A stretch of 64,000 nucleotides of DNA, from contig OU342630.1 in the NCBI GenBank assembly GCA_910589415.1, forward strand, positions 93,244,186 through 93,308,185, read 5' to 3'. Origin of the DNA: Malachius bipustulatus. Lineage: Eukaryota; Arthropoda; Insecta; Coleoptera; Melyridae. The stretch's first letter is position 1. Every line of letters begins with the position of its first letter. Below, in pieces: positions 23,444 through 35,269 of the stretch. The translations under genes were made by a program, and so were the position numbers. Under the pieces are notes generated by a model, which worked only from the letters and a program-made list of their open reading frames with translations, had not been told where the DNA came from and did not search any database.

Positions 23444-23900
23444 TATGTATATTAAACTTATATTAAAATAGGTTTCATTTGTAATTTTGGGATTCTCTCC
23501 ATCATTGTTTTGAATGCTTTTTTTATAATGAATACGTCCTTTTGTGTTTTTCCAACTACTTTTGGCATTTTAAATATTCGAATAAGGAACGTAATATTTA
23601 AGCGATATTCAAATCTACTCTTAGAATGATTGACAGGAAATTAAATGAGATGGAACTTTCTGACTGAAGTAAAACTTTAATAATGGAATGCCAATAATTA
23701 GATTTTACTATAAACAATGGCAACCAAAGCCACATATTATTGAATTTATTGTTTTCATACTTCTAAGTTGTTTTATTTTTTGCATAGTGGAAGTCATTTG
23801 AACGCTTTTTTTTAGCTCAAAACGGCTCTCCAGGGCTTACAACTTTTAAGAAAAAATACCACAGCCAACTTGAATTTGAAAATGTCTGAAATGGGATATA

Positions 23901-26900
23901 TATAATATTATTAATTATAATATTTTATCTTCAAATTTTAAGTAATAAAAAAAACAGTAGTTTAGTAATTTACCAATGACATAGAAGTTAGCCGCCCATA
24001 TAGTTAAAAAATTAAATAATAGTCGCTGCAGAAGCCTCAAGAATATTTAAACCATTAAGTTAAAACAAATTTAGATACGTTTTTCTCCAATTCTGCATCG
24101 TAATGGAAGTGTCAATCTTAACAACGGATAAGTTTTACATATACATATCAATTAACAACATTAAAACTTGAGCATGTTATTAAAAGAAGTTATTTTCTAT
24201 GCAAAAAAATCAATGAAACACTTCTTGGACAAAGAAAAAACCTTGCATGATATGAACGAATGTAAACGAAACTAAATAGTCGATTTTCTATAGCGATAAC
24301 CCGAGCATGTAAGCAAGCTCACCAACTACCGTTCAACTGTTTTATCTTGAATATTGCTAAGCTTGAATAAAAATATAGGTTATCGAGGAATATCTTGATA
24401 GGTGGGTAGTTTTAAGGGCTATTTTCTCAGAAATCACACTCTTCGTAAAATTCTCGTCAAGTCAAAGGATGTTTTGAAAAGGGAGTGAGCAAGCGGTCTA
24501 AGAATGTAATGAAAACATGAGTCGAGTAAAAAATGTAAATAACTAACCGATCGGCACCAATATTAATGTGTGTTTTAACTGAAATTAATATTCCGAAAAG
24601 ATCAGATAAACTAATGGATTTTAATGTTTTTCGTCTGCATCATCATTACTAAACTTATTACATAAAAGACCGTAAAATTCATATTAAAAATGTTATAATC
24701 TTTTAAGTTAGAAAACACTTCTTAGTACTGACCGTACTAGTTGAAAACTAGATGAATATGAACAATATAAGGGCTTGCGGTCACTCTTGTTTGGGGCATC
24801 AAATGAAAGATCTCTTATGCATGAACAGTGCGTTCTCGATTTCTGTTACCGTTTAAAGCTCCCGTCCGTTTACCTCCTACATCTTATACCGTGATCTCGA
24901 TTGAAATAAAAAACATTTTCGGAAAAAAATAATTGTAAATTTTCTAAATATTTTGGCTTCATCAACACGTCCTCCAATCTATGGTACTCTATTTAGAAAA
25001 CACCTCGTATAATTATTATTAACACCGCTGGTGTAAACTTTATAGGCAACAGACTAGGATTACATACCTAGGATATGTATTCCATGAACAATGAACTTTT
25101 GAAGTCAGTTTGCTGCCTATAGCAAGGAAAACACTTTTTAAACAAACCACCCATGAACAGAAAAAGCTCGGTCTTCCTAAAATATGTGATAATTTTTTTT
25201 GGTGTTCTATAAAAATTAACAATGGCATTGAATCTGTAAAAAACACTAACCAATAACACAATAACAAAGCAAACATTGCAGGTTAACCTAACCACTACGA
25301 CCGATAATGCGTTTAATATCGAACAACTCAACTGGCATAACTAAATGATTAATAATTATTATTATAATTGGTCAACCAATTATAAAATAGTATTACTATG
25401 TATATTATAGTAAATTTAACACTCAAATGAATTTTCCTTCCAGCTGCCGCGAGGAAATTTATAATGTGAATCGAAAATCAGATTTGTGATAGAATACACT
25501 ACACTCCTATTAGGTAATATTAAGCACTATTGTAAATTTATATATATATACTTATGAACTACTGAAGTAAACTTTATGTTAACTGAAAAGTATGTTAACA
25601 CTCTTTTAAAAGAAAGTATTTACATATTTAATAATTTTAACATATTTTATTGCATAAATGCCATGGTGCAAGGAGCCAGCAAACTACAAAAGTGAACATA
25701 AGCTAAGTGTCACCCATAATAGCCTCCATAATAAGCATAACATAATATTAACCTTTGTCTACTCCCTTATATGAAAGTTGACAACTACAAAACTACTTGC
25801 ATAGCCTGAAAGTGAGTCTTTGCACATACCTGTTGTGGGTAATGAAAACCAAAAGTCAAAACAGTGTGTTTTTTTCATTACAACACGATCTTATGAACCG
25901 TAAGTCAAAAGTAGCGGCTATTATGGTAGAACAATAATAATTATTAAAAAGGTATAGGTACTTATACTCGATATGTAAAATAATGCAAGCATGAAAGAAA
26001 AAGGTATAAAATTCACAAACCTGTTATTATCGAAATGAGTGGCACACGCAATATTATGTATTTGTTTGATAATTTCCATCAAATTGCATCATAGTTCCTG
26101 ATTAACAGAAATTATAATTATTATTAATTCAGTAATTTTTTTGATTTAGTAGTTATTGATTGATATTAATTGACAATTGACATTATAATATATTTGACGT
26201 TTCTTGGTAACTGAAACATACGATTGTAAAACATCGAGAATTACTATAATGCCTACAGTTCTATTGAACTGCTATTTTGAAACATCTCATAGATACTTCT
26301 CGACATTCACAGTTTTACTCCTTATTAGTTCAGTGCGTCATATTATTAGTTTGAATAACGGATGTGTTGTGTCCGCCATATCCAAATACCTTCTTGCATT
26401 GTCAGTTGTTTGGACGGTAGGTATACTACTTCCTGATGTCTTGTATTCGCAGATTGAAAAAGTGTAATCTGTATAATTATATCAATATTTTAGGTTATTA
26501 GGTTAGGCAGAATATTATTATTATTATTATCAAATAATTAATGAGTGTGATGAGAGTGAAACTGAAACTGGAATACACCTTAAATAATCGGGAAAGATCA
26601 TAAAATCTACGTTTTATGTAGAAATATCTAAATTTACGTTACGTTTTCCAAAATCAGGCAGAAAAACGAATTGTAGACTCCCCAGGTTTGCACAGGGAAC
26701 AGAGTGGTCAGGTTGTTTAAAAAGATTCCAATCTCATAAAGAACACGTAGTCATTCTTGAAAATTTGAGTCAAGCTAGAAATAATTTTGGTACGACAGTT
26801 CTTTGCATCACGTGTATGACAATTCTGCAAAAATGTTAAAATAACCAATTATTATGTAAATACACCGACACAACAAACATATTATATAGAAACAGTAAAA

Positions 26901-27246
26901 TGAATTAGTTTCAAACAACAATGGCATTGAGATGATACTGCACGCAAGAAAACATCATACCGGTGCACTTAGAAAAACAGTCTTGATAACAAATGACAAA
27001 AGCGTAATCTAACATTGGTCATTGCATTGCAGTGGAAACTTGAAACTTCAGATGATTTATTTCAGTGAGAACAACAAAAAACTCTACACTAACACCAAAA
27101 CATGCTGTGCATTTGAAAAATAAATCTAATAAGATAATAATTATTAGGTAACTGCGATTTCAGAGCTCTAACATACCTTCATCCGTTTCTAAAACGGTTA
27201 TATTTTGGCAATTGGTGAAATATCCTACAATAGAACGCATATGTCA
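23901..27246. other. AT-rich stretch without a supported gene
   Basis: Overlapping minus frames at 25040-25331 and a TTG-started plus frame at 26204-26467 show no recognisable motif. No transposon ends were detected apart from a short palindrome near 25.4 kb. Confidence 0.4.
25363..25384. repeat. 22-bp palindrome
   Basis: TATAATTGGT and ACCAATTATA form a perfect inverted repeat around CA. It may be a chance AT palindrome or a protein-binding dyad with two CCAAT cores. Confidence 0.7.
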
Positions 27247-27650
27247 GAGATGGATCTAAGAAATTGCAGGTTAAAATGGTAAACATTAATATGGGGTGAT
27301 CGACATAAATGGAACATGTTCAAATGGGTTGGAAAAATTCTCCGAATAGTGAATTTTTTGCCTGTACCTGCAAATTATTTATGAAAATTAAATATTAAAA
27401 GGATATAACAATAATATGGAATGATAACAATAATGGAACATGTTTAAATGGGTTGGAAAATTTTGCTGAATAGTGACATTGCTTGTACGCCCAAATAATT
27501 GATGAAAATTGCAGGTTTAAATGATGTAACATTAATATTGGATGATAACAATAATATGGGATGATCAACAATAATGGAACAGGTTCAAATGGGTTGAAAA
27601 AATTCGCTGAAAGTGACATTGCTTGTACCTTCAAATTATCGAAGTGACGG
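27247..27650. repeat. Degenerate tandem repeat, about 124-141 bp units, three copies
   Basis: The block ATGGAACA(T/G)GTTCAAATGG recurs with GGAAC at 27311, 27435 and 27576, each followed by GGTTG(G)AAAAATTC(G)CTGAATAGTGA and CCTGTACCT/GCTTGTACC, then AAATTATTGATGAAAATTGC and AACATTAATAT. Unit length varies by small indels. The 149-codon minus frame at 27395-27844 runs through this array and is a by-product. Confidence 0.85.
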
Positions 27651-27719
27651 CGAAGTAATAATAATAGTTGATAGTGAAGATACATATAACATTTAAAAAT
27701 AGAGAATATTAACGCAGGA

Positions 27720-27846
27720 TGTCCGTTTTTAGAGAAAATGATTAAATCGGGGCAGTTTTGTGCTGATTTGTAATTTGAAAATATCTGGAAAATCTGAAAT
27801 AAAGCTGAAAAAACTGAAAAACCTAGGTTTCTTATTTTAGCCATAT
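27720..27846 (-). repeat. Dispersed repeat, family K, minus copy
   Basis: On the minus strand it reads GGCTAAAATAAGAAACCTAG, TTTTTCAG repeats, TTTTCAAATTACAAATCAGC, ACAAAA and then TTTAATCATTTTCTC. The same order is found on the plus strand at 29030-29220; the start also recurs at 36317-36350. Codon content is an accident of the A/T-rich sequence. Confidence 0.7.
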
Positions 27847-28344
27847 CTTTAATATTGACAATATATTCGTCGCTTCAGGATCACTCACTGGGTCTTAGAA
27901 TTTGAATTTCAACCAATAGAATTGATACCACGGTGGCGATAAAGCTTGTCGTTAGAATATTTTCAGGATGGGTAAGCATTCTTATTTTGATAGCTGTCAA
28001 AAATCATCAAAAAATTATAAACGAGTCCTGATGATTTTATTAACTGACTCATATTTAACTGGATCCTATTCTAAACATTAAAATGTAATTTTACTTATCG
28101 ATATTTGTCCCCAACTAAGTTCAATCGAAACTATAATATAATCGCGAAAATCACGAAAATTAGAATTGAACGAAACACATAAATTTGACGCGAAAGCTGG
28201 TCAAAATATTGTCAGGGTGTTTTTTCATCTTAGTTTATTACCTGTCAGTTTTACTACCTATCAGACAAACGGCGAATTAATTTAAAATTAATTTAATTTA
28301 ACTTCATAATTTTTTTCTTCATTTTGAACTCTTAATAGTGTCGT

Positions 28345-28505
28345 ACTAAATATAATGCGTGTTACGATTAATAACCGATAATTTTTCGGAATATCAATTC
28401 ATTAAAATCCCAATGCAAGAAAATACAACTCGTCCTGCGGACTCGTTGTATTTTCAGCTATGGTAAAAAATTATCGGTTATACTCGTACCACTTATTATG
28501 TTGTT
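28345..28505. repeat. Nested small inverted repeat
   Basis: The outer arms TAACCGATAATTTTT and its complement lie at about 28373-28387 and 28463-28480; the inner arms GAAAATACAAC and GTTGTATTTTC flank a CG-rich loop TCGTCCTGCGGACTC. Similarity fades outwards on both sides. It is probably a small MITE; it is also hairpin-shaped at RNA level. Confidence 0.65.
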
Positions 28506-29029
28506 ATCCCTGAAAATAAATAAATTATTTTTTGGACGTTAAAAAGTCGTCATGAATTATAATCCGTCTGACATTTCAAGAATTTCCAAATCCTTAAATC
28601 CTAGTCAACTTTTATTTTCCTTTTTCGTATGGCCGTTAAATTGTTTTTCATGTCATTCGGTATTAAAAAAAATCTATTTAACTAAAAAAGCATAAAATAA
28701 TTTAAAATATTCAAAATTTGATTGCTCTTGTTTCTGAAAAAGAAACTTAGTCCAATGACATCATAAGTAAACACCATCCACCGGAAAACCAGAAGGCAAG
28801 CCATTCACGTAAATCTAAGAAAGAAATCCTTTTTTTTTCTAAAAAGAATAAAATTTTTGTATTAATTTTTTATTTTATAATAATTATTGATTGAATATCA
28901 ATTAAAAATGACTATATGAAAACTCAGGACCTAGAGGCTTTGAAAATTATTTGCATGTCAAATCAATAGCTCACAGCCTTTTATGGAAACCTACTGAAAA
29001 TAGTCAATTTATTTTCAATAATAAAGAAA

Positions 29030-29220
29030 AAAAGGCTAAAATAAGAAATATCGTTTTTTTGATTTTTGTAGCAGTCTTTATTTTCAGATTAGTACATACA
29101 TATTTGTTTTCAGACTACAAATCAGCACAAAAATACACAATTCAGCTCCAATTTAATCACTTATAGTATCTATCAAAGTTAACCCTTGTCCCCATGCATT
29201 TTCTCCAAAAATGGGCACCC
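29030..29220 (+). repeat. Dispersed repeat, family K, plus copy
   Basis: Inverted relative to 27720-27846, sharing GGCTAAAATAAGAAA, TTTTCAGACTACAAATCAGC, ACAAAA, TTTAATCACTTA and TTTTCTCCAAAAATGGGCA(C) versus TTTTCTCTAAAAACGGACA. The two copies face each other about 1.2 kb apart. Confidence 0.7.
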
Positions 29221-30505
29221 GATATGGAATCGATTTCGTTTTGTTCTCTTATTGTAACACCCAACGAGGTTTAAGTGCTGAATACAATAATTTTAATAAC
29301 ATACACAATGTATTCCAGTAGAGGAATATTAAACTTGCAACACTGCTAGACTGCTAGCGGTATCCCTCAAGTAACATTTTGATTTATATTTTGCACTTTT
29401 ATACATACACAGGAACTGGAATGGCTAATTTAGAGAGATACTGAATTTGTTCAGCCACTCATATATCATGACACAATATCCAAAATAAGATTCCACAACA
29501 CGCAGGAGTGTTATAAAATGGTACGAGGCACTTTCGGTTAAAATGAGAAGAACAATGCATCGTTTTAAAGCTGACCAAAAACGGGTTTTTAATAATTCTG
29601 CTAATAACGCGGACTAATAAAAATATTAATGTAACATTTTTTTTTTAATTAAGCCGACGAATTTTTTTTTTTATTAGAAGAAGAAACTTTTGTCAATTTT
29701 TCCATATTCGAATCTGTGTCTTCACTCTTCAGTAAATTGATCCGGGGACATTTATTTTGTCAAACATACACCGAAGACCCGGTATTCAATATTGTATTTA
29801 TTTAGTGACACGCTAATTTATCTTAAATGTGTAATCCCCTTCCAATCCCTTTTATTTATAAAGCTTGGCTATTGTAGAGGCTATCAGAGAGATGTACAAA
29901 ACGTGACAGGAGGAGTGATAGAACCTAAGTACTTAACTGTAAATACTTTAACATACTATTACACAAACATAATATCCAATATATTATAAAGAATTTATTA
30001 GAAGTATAAATTTTTCTCCTTATTTAAGAAACAAAAAATCCAAAATTGGAGGTGTTCATCAGTTAGTTGATCGATGTGTAGCAAGCTAATAATGGTTGAC
30101 CAATGAAAATTTTTCCAATTCTACAATAATAAAAAAAAACAATTATACCACTCTTGAAATTTATATGTGTAGTTTGCAAATGCTTTCAACATATTCCATC
30201 CATTCTGAGAGTGCAGCGTTCAACACAGTTCTGAGTAGCAGGATGTCCATTAATAATTTTACATTCGAGCTACATAGTGATTAGTTCCTTTAATAACTAA
30301 AACGGCGAACTTCCGTCCATTATCACATTTTGAAGGATATCTAAAAGGACACCAAACTTTAGGAACACTTTCAGCAATTATTCTGTTGCACCTACACGAG
30401 TGCTCTTTTAGACGTCGGGTTGTAGATGACAACTCTTCACTGTAAGGGACGAACAATCACACTGTTTTAGACCAGAAAATCTAAACTAGTAAATCTAAAA
30501 AAAAA
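29221..30505. other. AT-rich stretch, nothing recognised
   Basis: Short frames at 29792-29989, 30096-30284 and 30259-30456 (minus) show no motif. No other structure was seen. Confidence 0.4.
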
Positions 30506-31077
30506 GGTCATTATATACATCCGCGGCTCCTACAGTTTCACCATGGCACCTCTATAATGGTGGAGAACATAACTATAGTAACACCAGGAATGTATTCATT
30601 TGCTTTGAAAATAAAAGGGAAGACACATAAACGGCATTAAAAACCGATTTTGAGAATGCAATGAAAGTACGGACCTGGCTCATGCGATGATTCAAATACG
30701 TCGATTCGGGATATAACCACTTGAGAACAAAGCCAAGCGCTTCGAAACGTAAACAGTCACGTACTCGGAATATTACGCTTTTTCATATCGTGAAAAGACC
30801 ACAGGGATTGATATTACATTTGTTGGAATGCAAATGCAAAATAAATGCAAAATTCAAAATAAAAATCGTGCTACTGTTAATCTCGAAGATTTTCTTTGCC
30901 CTGAAAGTGAAAAAAAAAATAGAAATTCGACCGTAGTGCCAAAGAGGCCTTAGTTGTGACCTTAATATTAGTTTGCAATGGCTGTTTTTAGCTTCTTACC
31001 CACCCAGCACCCTTATTTCGCTCCTCGGTCCCGAAAAAATTGATGAAACTTAGGAGCCGCGGATGTATATAATTACC
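30506..31077. mobile_element. TIR element of unknown superfamily
   Basis: The left end GGTCATTATATACATCCGCG pairs with the right end, whose complement is GGTAATTATATACATCCGCG; the inverted repeat extends through GCTCCTA(C)AGTTTCA, about 34 bp with few mismatches. The flanks are A runs on both sides, so a target duplication cannot be read. The 572-bp body carries one 71-codon ATG frame (30721-30936, +) starting MRTKPSASKRKQSR with no known motif. Confidence 0.75.
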
Positions 31078-31289
31078 AAAAAAATAATTGAACGCAAAAA
31101 AATATACATATTCCATAATATTGCTTAAAACTTTTGTAACGATACAACTAAAATGTAAAATAATGGGCATCTTAGAATACACTTATGTAGAGTGAACTAT
31201 GAGACTACTACGTATAGCAAGTAAATGTCTGCAAAGAAAAAGTCCATGACTACTGGGGTGAATACAGACGGAAGATCTGTCGCCAATTT

Positions 31290-32045
31290 TTTTTTTATTA
31301 TTATTGAAAATGCACATGCACTGCAGGGAAATCCTTAGGACGCTCTGGAAGCGGTGCATGAGCGGAAATGTCGATTCACGTTGGCCTTGAATCGCTGTAG
31401 GTTGTATACTTCGAGAAACACGCCCTTTGGAATGCTATTCCAAAGTGATGCGGTTCTATACATAAAAGAAGTCTGAGGTAGTACCAGGTGTAACGAGCTG
31501 AACCTGATATGGATGAGCGTCTGCGGCTCGACGTGTATTTCTGCCCGGTCTTTCTCTAGGTGGGGTACAAGCGGGTCACTTCTTTTATACACTTCCCATA
31601 AAAATATCTGTAAAACAGGCTTAGGCAAGCTACTTTTCTTCGATGTTCGAGAGTGTCTAATTTTTTTGTCAAATCTGGGTCCCCAATCAAGTGCATGGCT
31701 CTTTTCTGAATAGAGTCGAGTAGTCTCAGCGTATGTTTAGGAGCTGCGCTCCAACCATGTGAACATTACTCCAAGGATGGTCGGATTTTTTTTCCCAAGT
31801 TTTTGAGAAGCACTCTTCGCCAAACCTGCAATGTGATCATGCCAAGACATGTTCGCTCTGAGGCTCACTCCAAGTAAGCGAAGAGATGGAGTAAAAGAGT
31901 GTCCCGCAATCACCATATTTGGCTTCAAAACGATGGCCTTTTTGGAGAAGATGACGGCTTGGGTTTTTGCAGCATTAAATTGAAGTTGGTTTCTATCGGC
32001 CCAAGCTGGAATCTCTTGTATGCCATTGTTAAGTATGCATGGTAT
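31290..32045 (-). mobile_element. 5'-truncated jockey-like LINE fragment
   Basis: On the minus strand the fragment starts inside the reverse transcriptase ORF, runs through its C-terminal end and finishes with a short 3' tail of AATAATAATAAAAAAAAA. Truncation at the 5' side and an A-rich 3' end are the hallmark of target-primed reverse transcription. No flanking duplication was recognised. Confidence 0.85.
31335..32040 (-). pseudogene. LINE reverse transcriptase C-terminal end, broken
   Basis: The minus strand reads DRNQLQFNAAKTQAVIFSKK, then SLRLLGVSLRANMSWHDHIA and GLAKSASQKLG, the segment after the RT catalytic core of jockey-type LINEs (pattern FN..KTQ, LGV, sW..HI, K.A..KLG). Next, IRPSLE(stop)CSHGW follows directly, so the family's usual stretch between KLG and the RP.lEYcs.vW motif has been deleted. 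Then come LLDSIQKRAMHLIGDPDLT, LEHRRKVACLSLFYRY, and after a frame change FMYRTASLWNSIPKGVF and YNLQRFKANVNRHF, the conserved end. At least two frameshifts and in-frame stops make it non-functional. The polymerase YADD motif lies upstream of the truncation and is absent. Confidence 0.9.
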
Positions 32046-34645
32046 CTTCTTGCGTTGATATAATATATGTTGGAAAATGTTACCTTATATAATAGAGAAA
32101 ATGAACTTTCTTGACAGGTTTATAAATATTTTTTTTTAGATTCTTTCAATTTTATATTAATTATTAACAAATTGTTGAATTTTAATTTTCTGGAGAGCCA
32201 ATTTTTACAATAATTGATTCACTTTTACGTGTTATTTGGCTGTTACTAATTACCGACTCATGGTAGAGATCACAAACTGCTCTGTATACTTTATAGTTTC
32301 ATTTTATGTATAAGAAATTGATTAAGCAGCCATGAAAAACTTTAGTAAATAAGGATTTAAAAGTTAGCGAAACTTTGTTTGTCTTCGCCGTTGAGAATTT
32401 CGCCTGGAATATGTTATGGGACGCTTGAAATAACTTTATAAAACGGGAATATTCCAGGGTTTCTTTACGACAGGAAAATGGAGCGCTAAAGGTACAGTGT
32501 TGAATTATGCATACAATGGTAATAATTTCAATAATACTCGGTAGATGTATGTGTCAAAAGCTTTATAAGGACCTTATATACACAAATACATTCCCAACAT
32601 CACCCAAACTTTTCATATATATGAAAAAGAAAAGAATCTCATTTAAAACCAAATATACGAATTGCATAAATCATGGAGAAGAAGCTTATTTAACATTGAG
32701 AGATGGTACGGCACCTATCTAATAACAATGTCATCAATAAATCAAATCAAAGTTAAAATTTTGATTGGTATGCACTATACAGGTTGATTACAAAATTTGT
32801 GTCTATAAAACAACGCCATCGTTGCTATTAATAATTATTCAAGTATTTTTTACGCTAGTTAAGATGGAATAATAAGTATACAAAATAACTCAACAAAGAA
32901 TTTTGAAGACCAATACAATTTTAATAAATGCATGGATTATATTTTCCTTATAAGACACCTAATAAGACAAAAGCATAAATTCTCTTACTACAATCAAAAA
33001 CAAAATGAAATCTTTACTTTTTAATTTTTTTGTGCACGTGACTTATTCAAAGCCTTCTAGATCTCAAATTCTTCCATCGTTTATGGAAATGTCACCAAAT
33101 CGTAAAAATTATGTTGTTTTTATAGCCCTTTTTATTATCATATGAAGAGACTATACTAGTTTGCTGATTCTAAACCTTTTGTATCTTTGATAAGACATCA
33201 AAGTTGCCAACTGCGGACATTTAATTTCGATCACCCTGTATATGTGAACATCAAATTACATGAATTATTCTAAGACTGGAATAATTCCAGTATTTTTTGT
33301 TTTTAATTTAATATTGTTTCGGTAAACACTATTGTTCCTAAAATAACGGTTTTATTCAATTAATTTTTTTTTTTGTACACTTTCATGTTGAAGTAAATTA
33401 ATCTTTTAAGTTTGTATAGAACATCAATGTACTTAAATTTGTTTACAAGTCCCGGGGGTGATCGATAAATTAAGTTAATATTTCTGACATTACCACGACT
33501 AAATATATATGGATGTCATCGCGGAAATTCACTTAGCGGGTAAACCATACCTTGAATACTTGGCAAACTCTTATCCAAAATCAAGTTACATCATAAGCCG
33601 TTCTGCCAAATATTAAATTAAGTCCCGGTAAACAATATTACTTTCGGGGCGGAACGACGGCGCGATTTACGGCGCAAAGGCAGAACAGTGGTTGGCTGTT
33701 TTAATTAAAATATAATACTAAGCCCTGGATGATATATATGATTACCGTTGTAGGGTTGGTTCAGTGCAAGGTTCAGTGTGGCTCTGTATGTGTAAACTTC
33801 GTGGAGTTATTTGGGCATAAAAACTGGATATTAATATGTGTGGGAGTCGACGACATGCCGAAACTTTCAAGCTTACAAGAACTGGAAGGAATGGAGGAAT
33901 GCGACGTTGCCTCTTTAAGCAATATCAATATCCATTAAATAAATTGAATTAAAATTGCATGTACGACGAGTACGTACATTTTAAGTAAATATAGTTATAG
34001 TTACTCGAGGTATGATGTGAAAAATAATGCTTGTAGCACTCACAACTTGAAAACTCTTCTATTTTCTCTACATACTATACTTATACCTACATTTATTTTA
34101 TGTACCTACCTATAGGTATATCATATCATATCAACATCATACTGTGATGCACGGAATGAACCAAAAGAAAACTCGACATGTTGGAAGACAAAATCAACAA
34201 CCAAGGAACGCTTATATTTGAGTTGCTGTATGGTATAAATAGGAAAGGGGTTTTAATTTGTTGCACTAGGTACCTACTTTTTCTGGTGTTTGAAGAGAAA
34301 TCGTAAGGCCGCTTTGGCGGCTTTAGCTTTGACAGGACTACTATTATGATTCCTAAAATATTACGCAATAATTATTCTTACACAGGGAGTTGTGATAGAG
34401 TAAGTTGAATTGAAATTAAAAAAGAGTTTTTAATTCGTAGGCTTCGTTGTTTGTTAAAATATTCAATGGAAATTTCTTCTATCAGCACATTTTTTGCGAA
34501 ATCTTGATCAAGAAAATCTTGATCGCCTGAAGGGAGGAAAAGGGGATTATAGAACACAGTCACCCCCCTGCACCACATTGTATTGTTGTTCAGATCAAGC
34601 GTGGATTTGTATTATGTTTTTCACTATTTTAAAATTATAATTTAA
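32046..34645. other. AT-rich stretch without a supported gene
   Basis: A CpG-richer spot at about 33640-33705 (GGGGCGGAACGACGGCGCGA) precedes an unassigned 69-codon ATG frame at 33729-33938 (+). This frame has a mixed, plausible amino-acid composition but no known motif. The rest is featureless, with frames at 32507-32722 and 34126-34578 judged accidental. Confidence 0.4.
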
Positions 34646-34689
34646 GGCTTTTTGTCACGAGATGCTTCAATTTATTTGACTATGAGCCA

Positions 34690-34985
34690 TTGATTTACTC
34701 AGTGTTTGAAGCTGCTAAAAGTCCAGTGCTGTCTCAAGTCCTGTCGACCTATACCAAAAATGTTTATGGTTTTGCCACATTAAATCATGTAGGTAGGTAA
34801 ACGCAAAGTTTCAGAAATATGTAGGAGGAGGTTTCCTGAAAAACGCCTATAAAGTCCCATCGATTATTATAGTGCACCGTGGGGGTGGAGGTGGGAGGTA
34901 TCAAAGTTCTATTTATTGAGTGTTTGTCTTTATAGTTTTCGGATCTTTTAATTTCCAAAATTAAAGCTTATTTAATTCCCTACAA
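34690..34985 (-). repeat. Dispersed repeat, family R, inverted copy
   Basis: On the minus strand it carries GGGACTTTATAGGCGTTTTTC, ATATTTCTGAAACTTTG and CATGATTTAATGTGGCAAAA, matching blocks in the plus copies at 12620-13160 and 35270-36090. With the following plus copy it forms a diverged inverted repeat whose centre is occupied by a SINE. Confidence 0.6.
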
Positions 34986-34991
34986 AATGTA

Positions 34992-35121
34992 GTTTTTTAA
35001 AGAGGGAACATCGTTCTTAACTGTGTGAATACATGACGAGCTAGGATTCGAATCCAGACGTTGGCATCGTCAACGGCTCAACAGTTAGCAACCTAAACTG
35101 CCGCGCTACCGCCCGCTCGCA
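34992..35121 (-). mobile_element. tRNA-derived SINE, shortened copy
   Basis: Read on the minus strand, GCGAGCGGGCGGTAGCGCGG (A-box region), GAGCCGTTGACGATGCCAAC and the B box GGATTCGAATCC are followed by CACAGTTAAGAACGATGTTC, CCTCTTTAAAAAA. The body between the B box and the tail, present in the copy at 16151-16396, is deleted. AATGT just outside both ends may be a target duplication remnant. Confidence 0.8.
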
Positions 35122-35269
35122 ATGTCATATTCACATGTTTCTTTATGTTACCATCTCCAAGATATGAGTCGGCGAAAACGAAACATTTAGCTGAATAATC
35201 TGTGGCGCCTCATGTTTTCGTTAAACTTATCCCAATTTTTTTTTTCTTTTTTTTTTAATTATATATTTT

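Larger units (their letters stand above)
20818..23898. mobile_element. TIR element family M, copy A, split by a nested insertion
   Basis: The outer sequence begins TATCCCATTCGAAATGTTTT and ends with the inverted counterpart (GAAATGGGATA); both ends abut TA (20816-20817, 23899-23900). The terminal inverted repeats are about 35 bp. A second copy lies at 56459-56821. Alignment of the two shows that 21033-23443 is a later insertion here: the shared sequence runs to CCACAATAGCAAA..AATATTT before it and resumes with ATTTTGGGATTCTCTCC after it. Without the insertion this copy is about 670 bp. It has no coding capacity of its own. Confidence 0.85.

Noticed and set aside
26490..26520. Telomere-type TTAGG repeats
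   Set aside because: Only two or three imperfect TTAGG units; no array.
27395..27844. 149-codon frame on the minus strand, the longest in the window
   Set aside because: It runs through a three-copy tandem repeat and an A/T-rich dispersed repeat and is rich in Phe/Leu/Tyr from AT composition; no domain.
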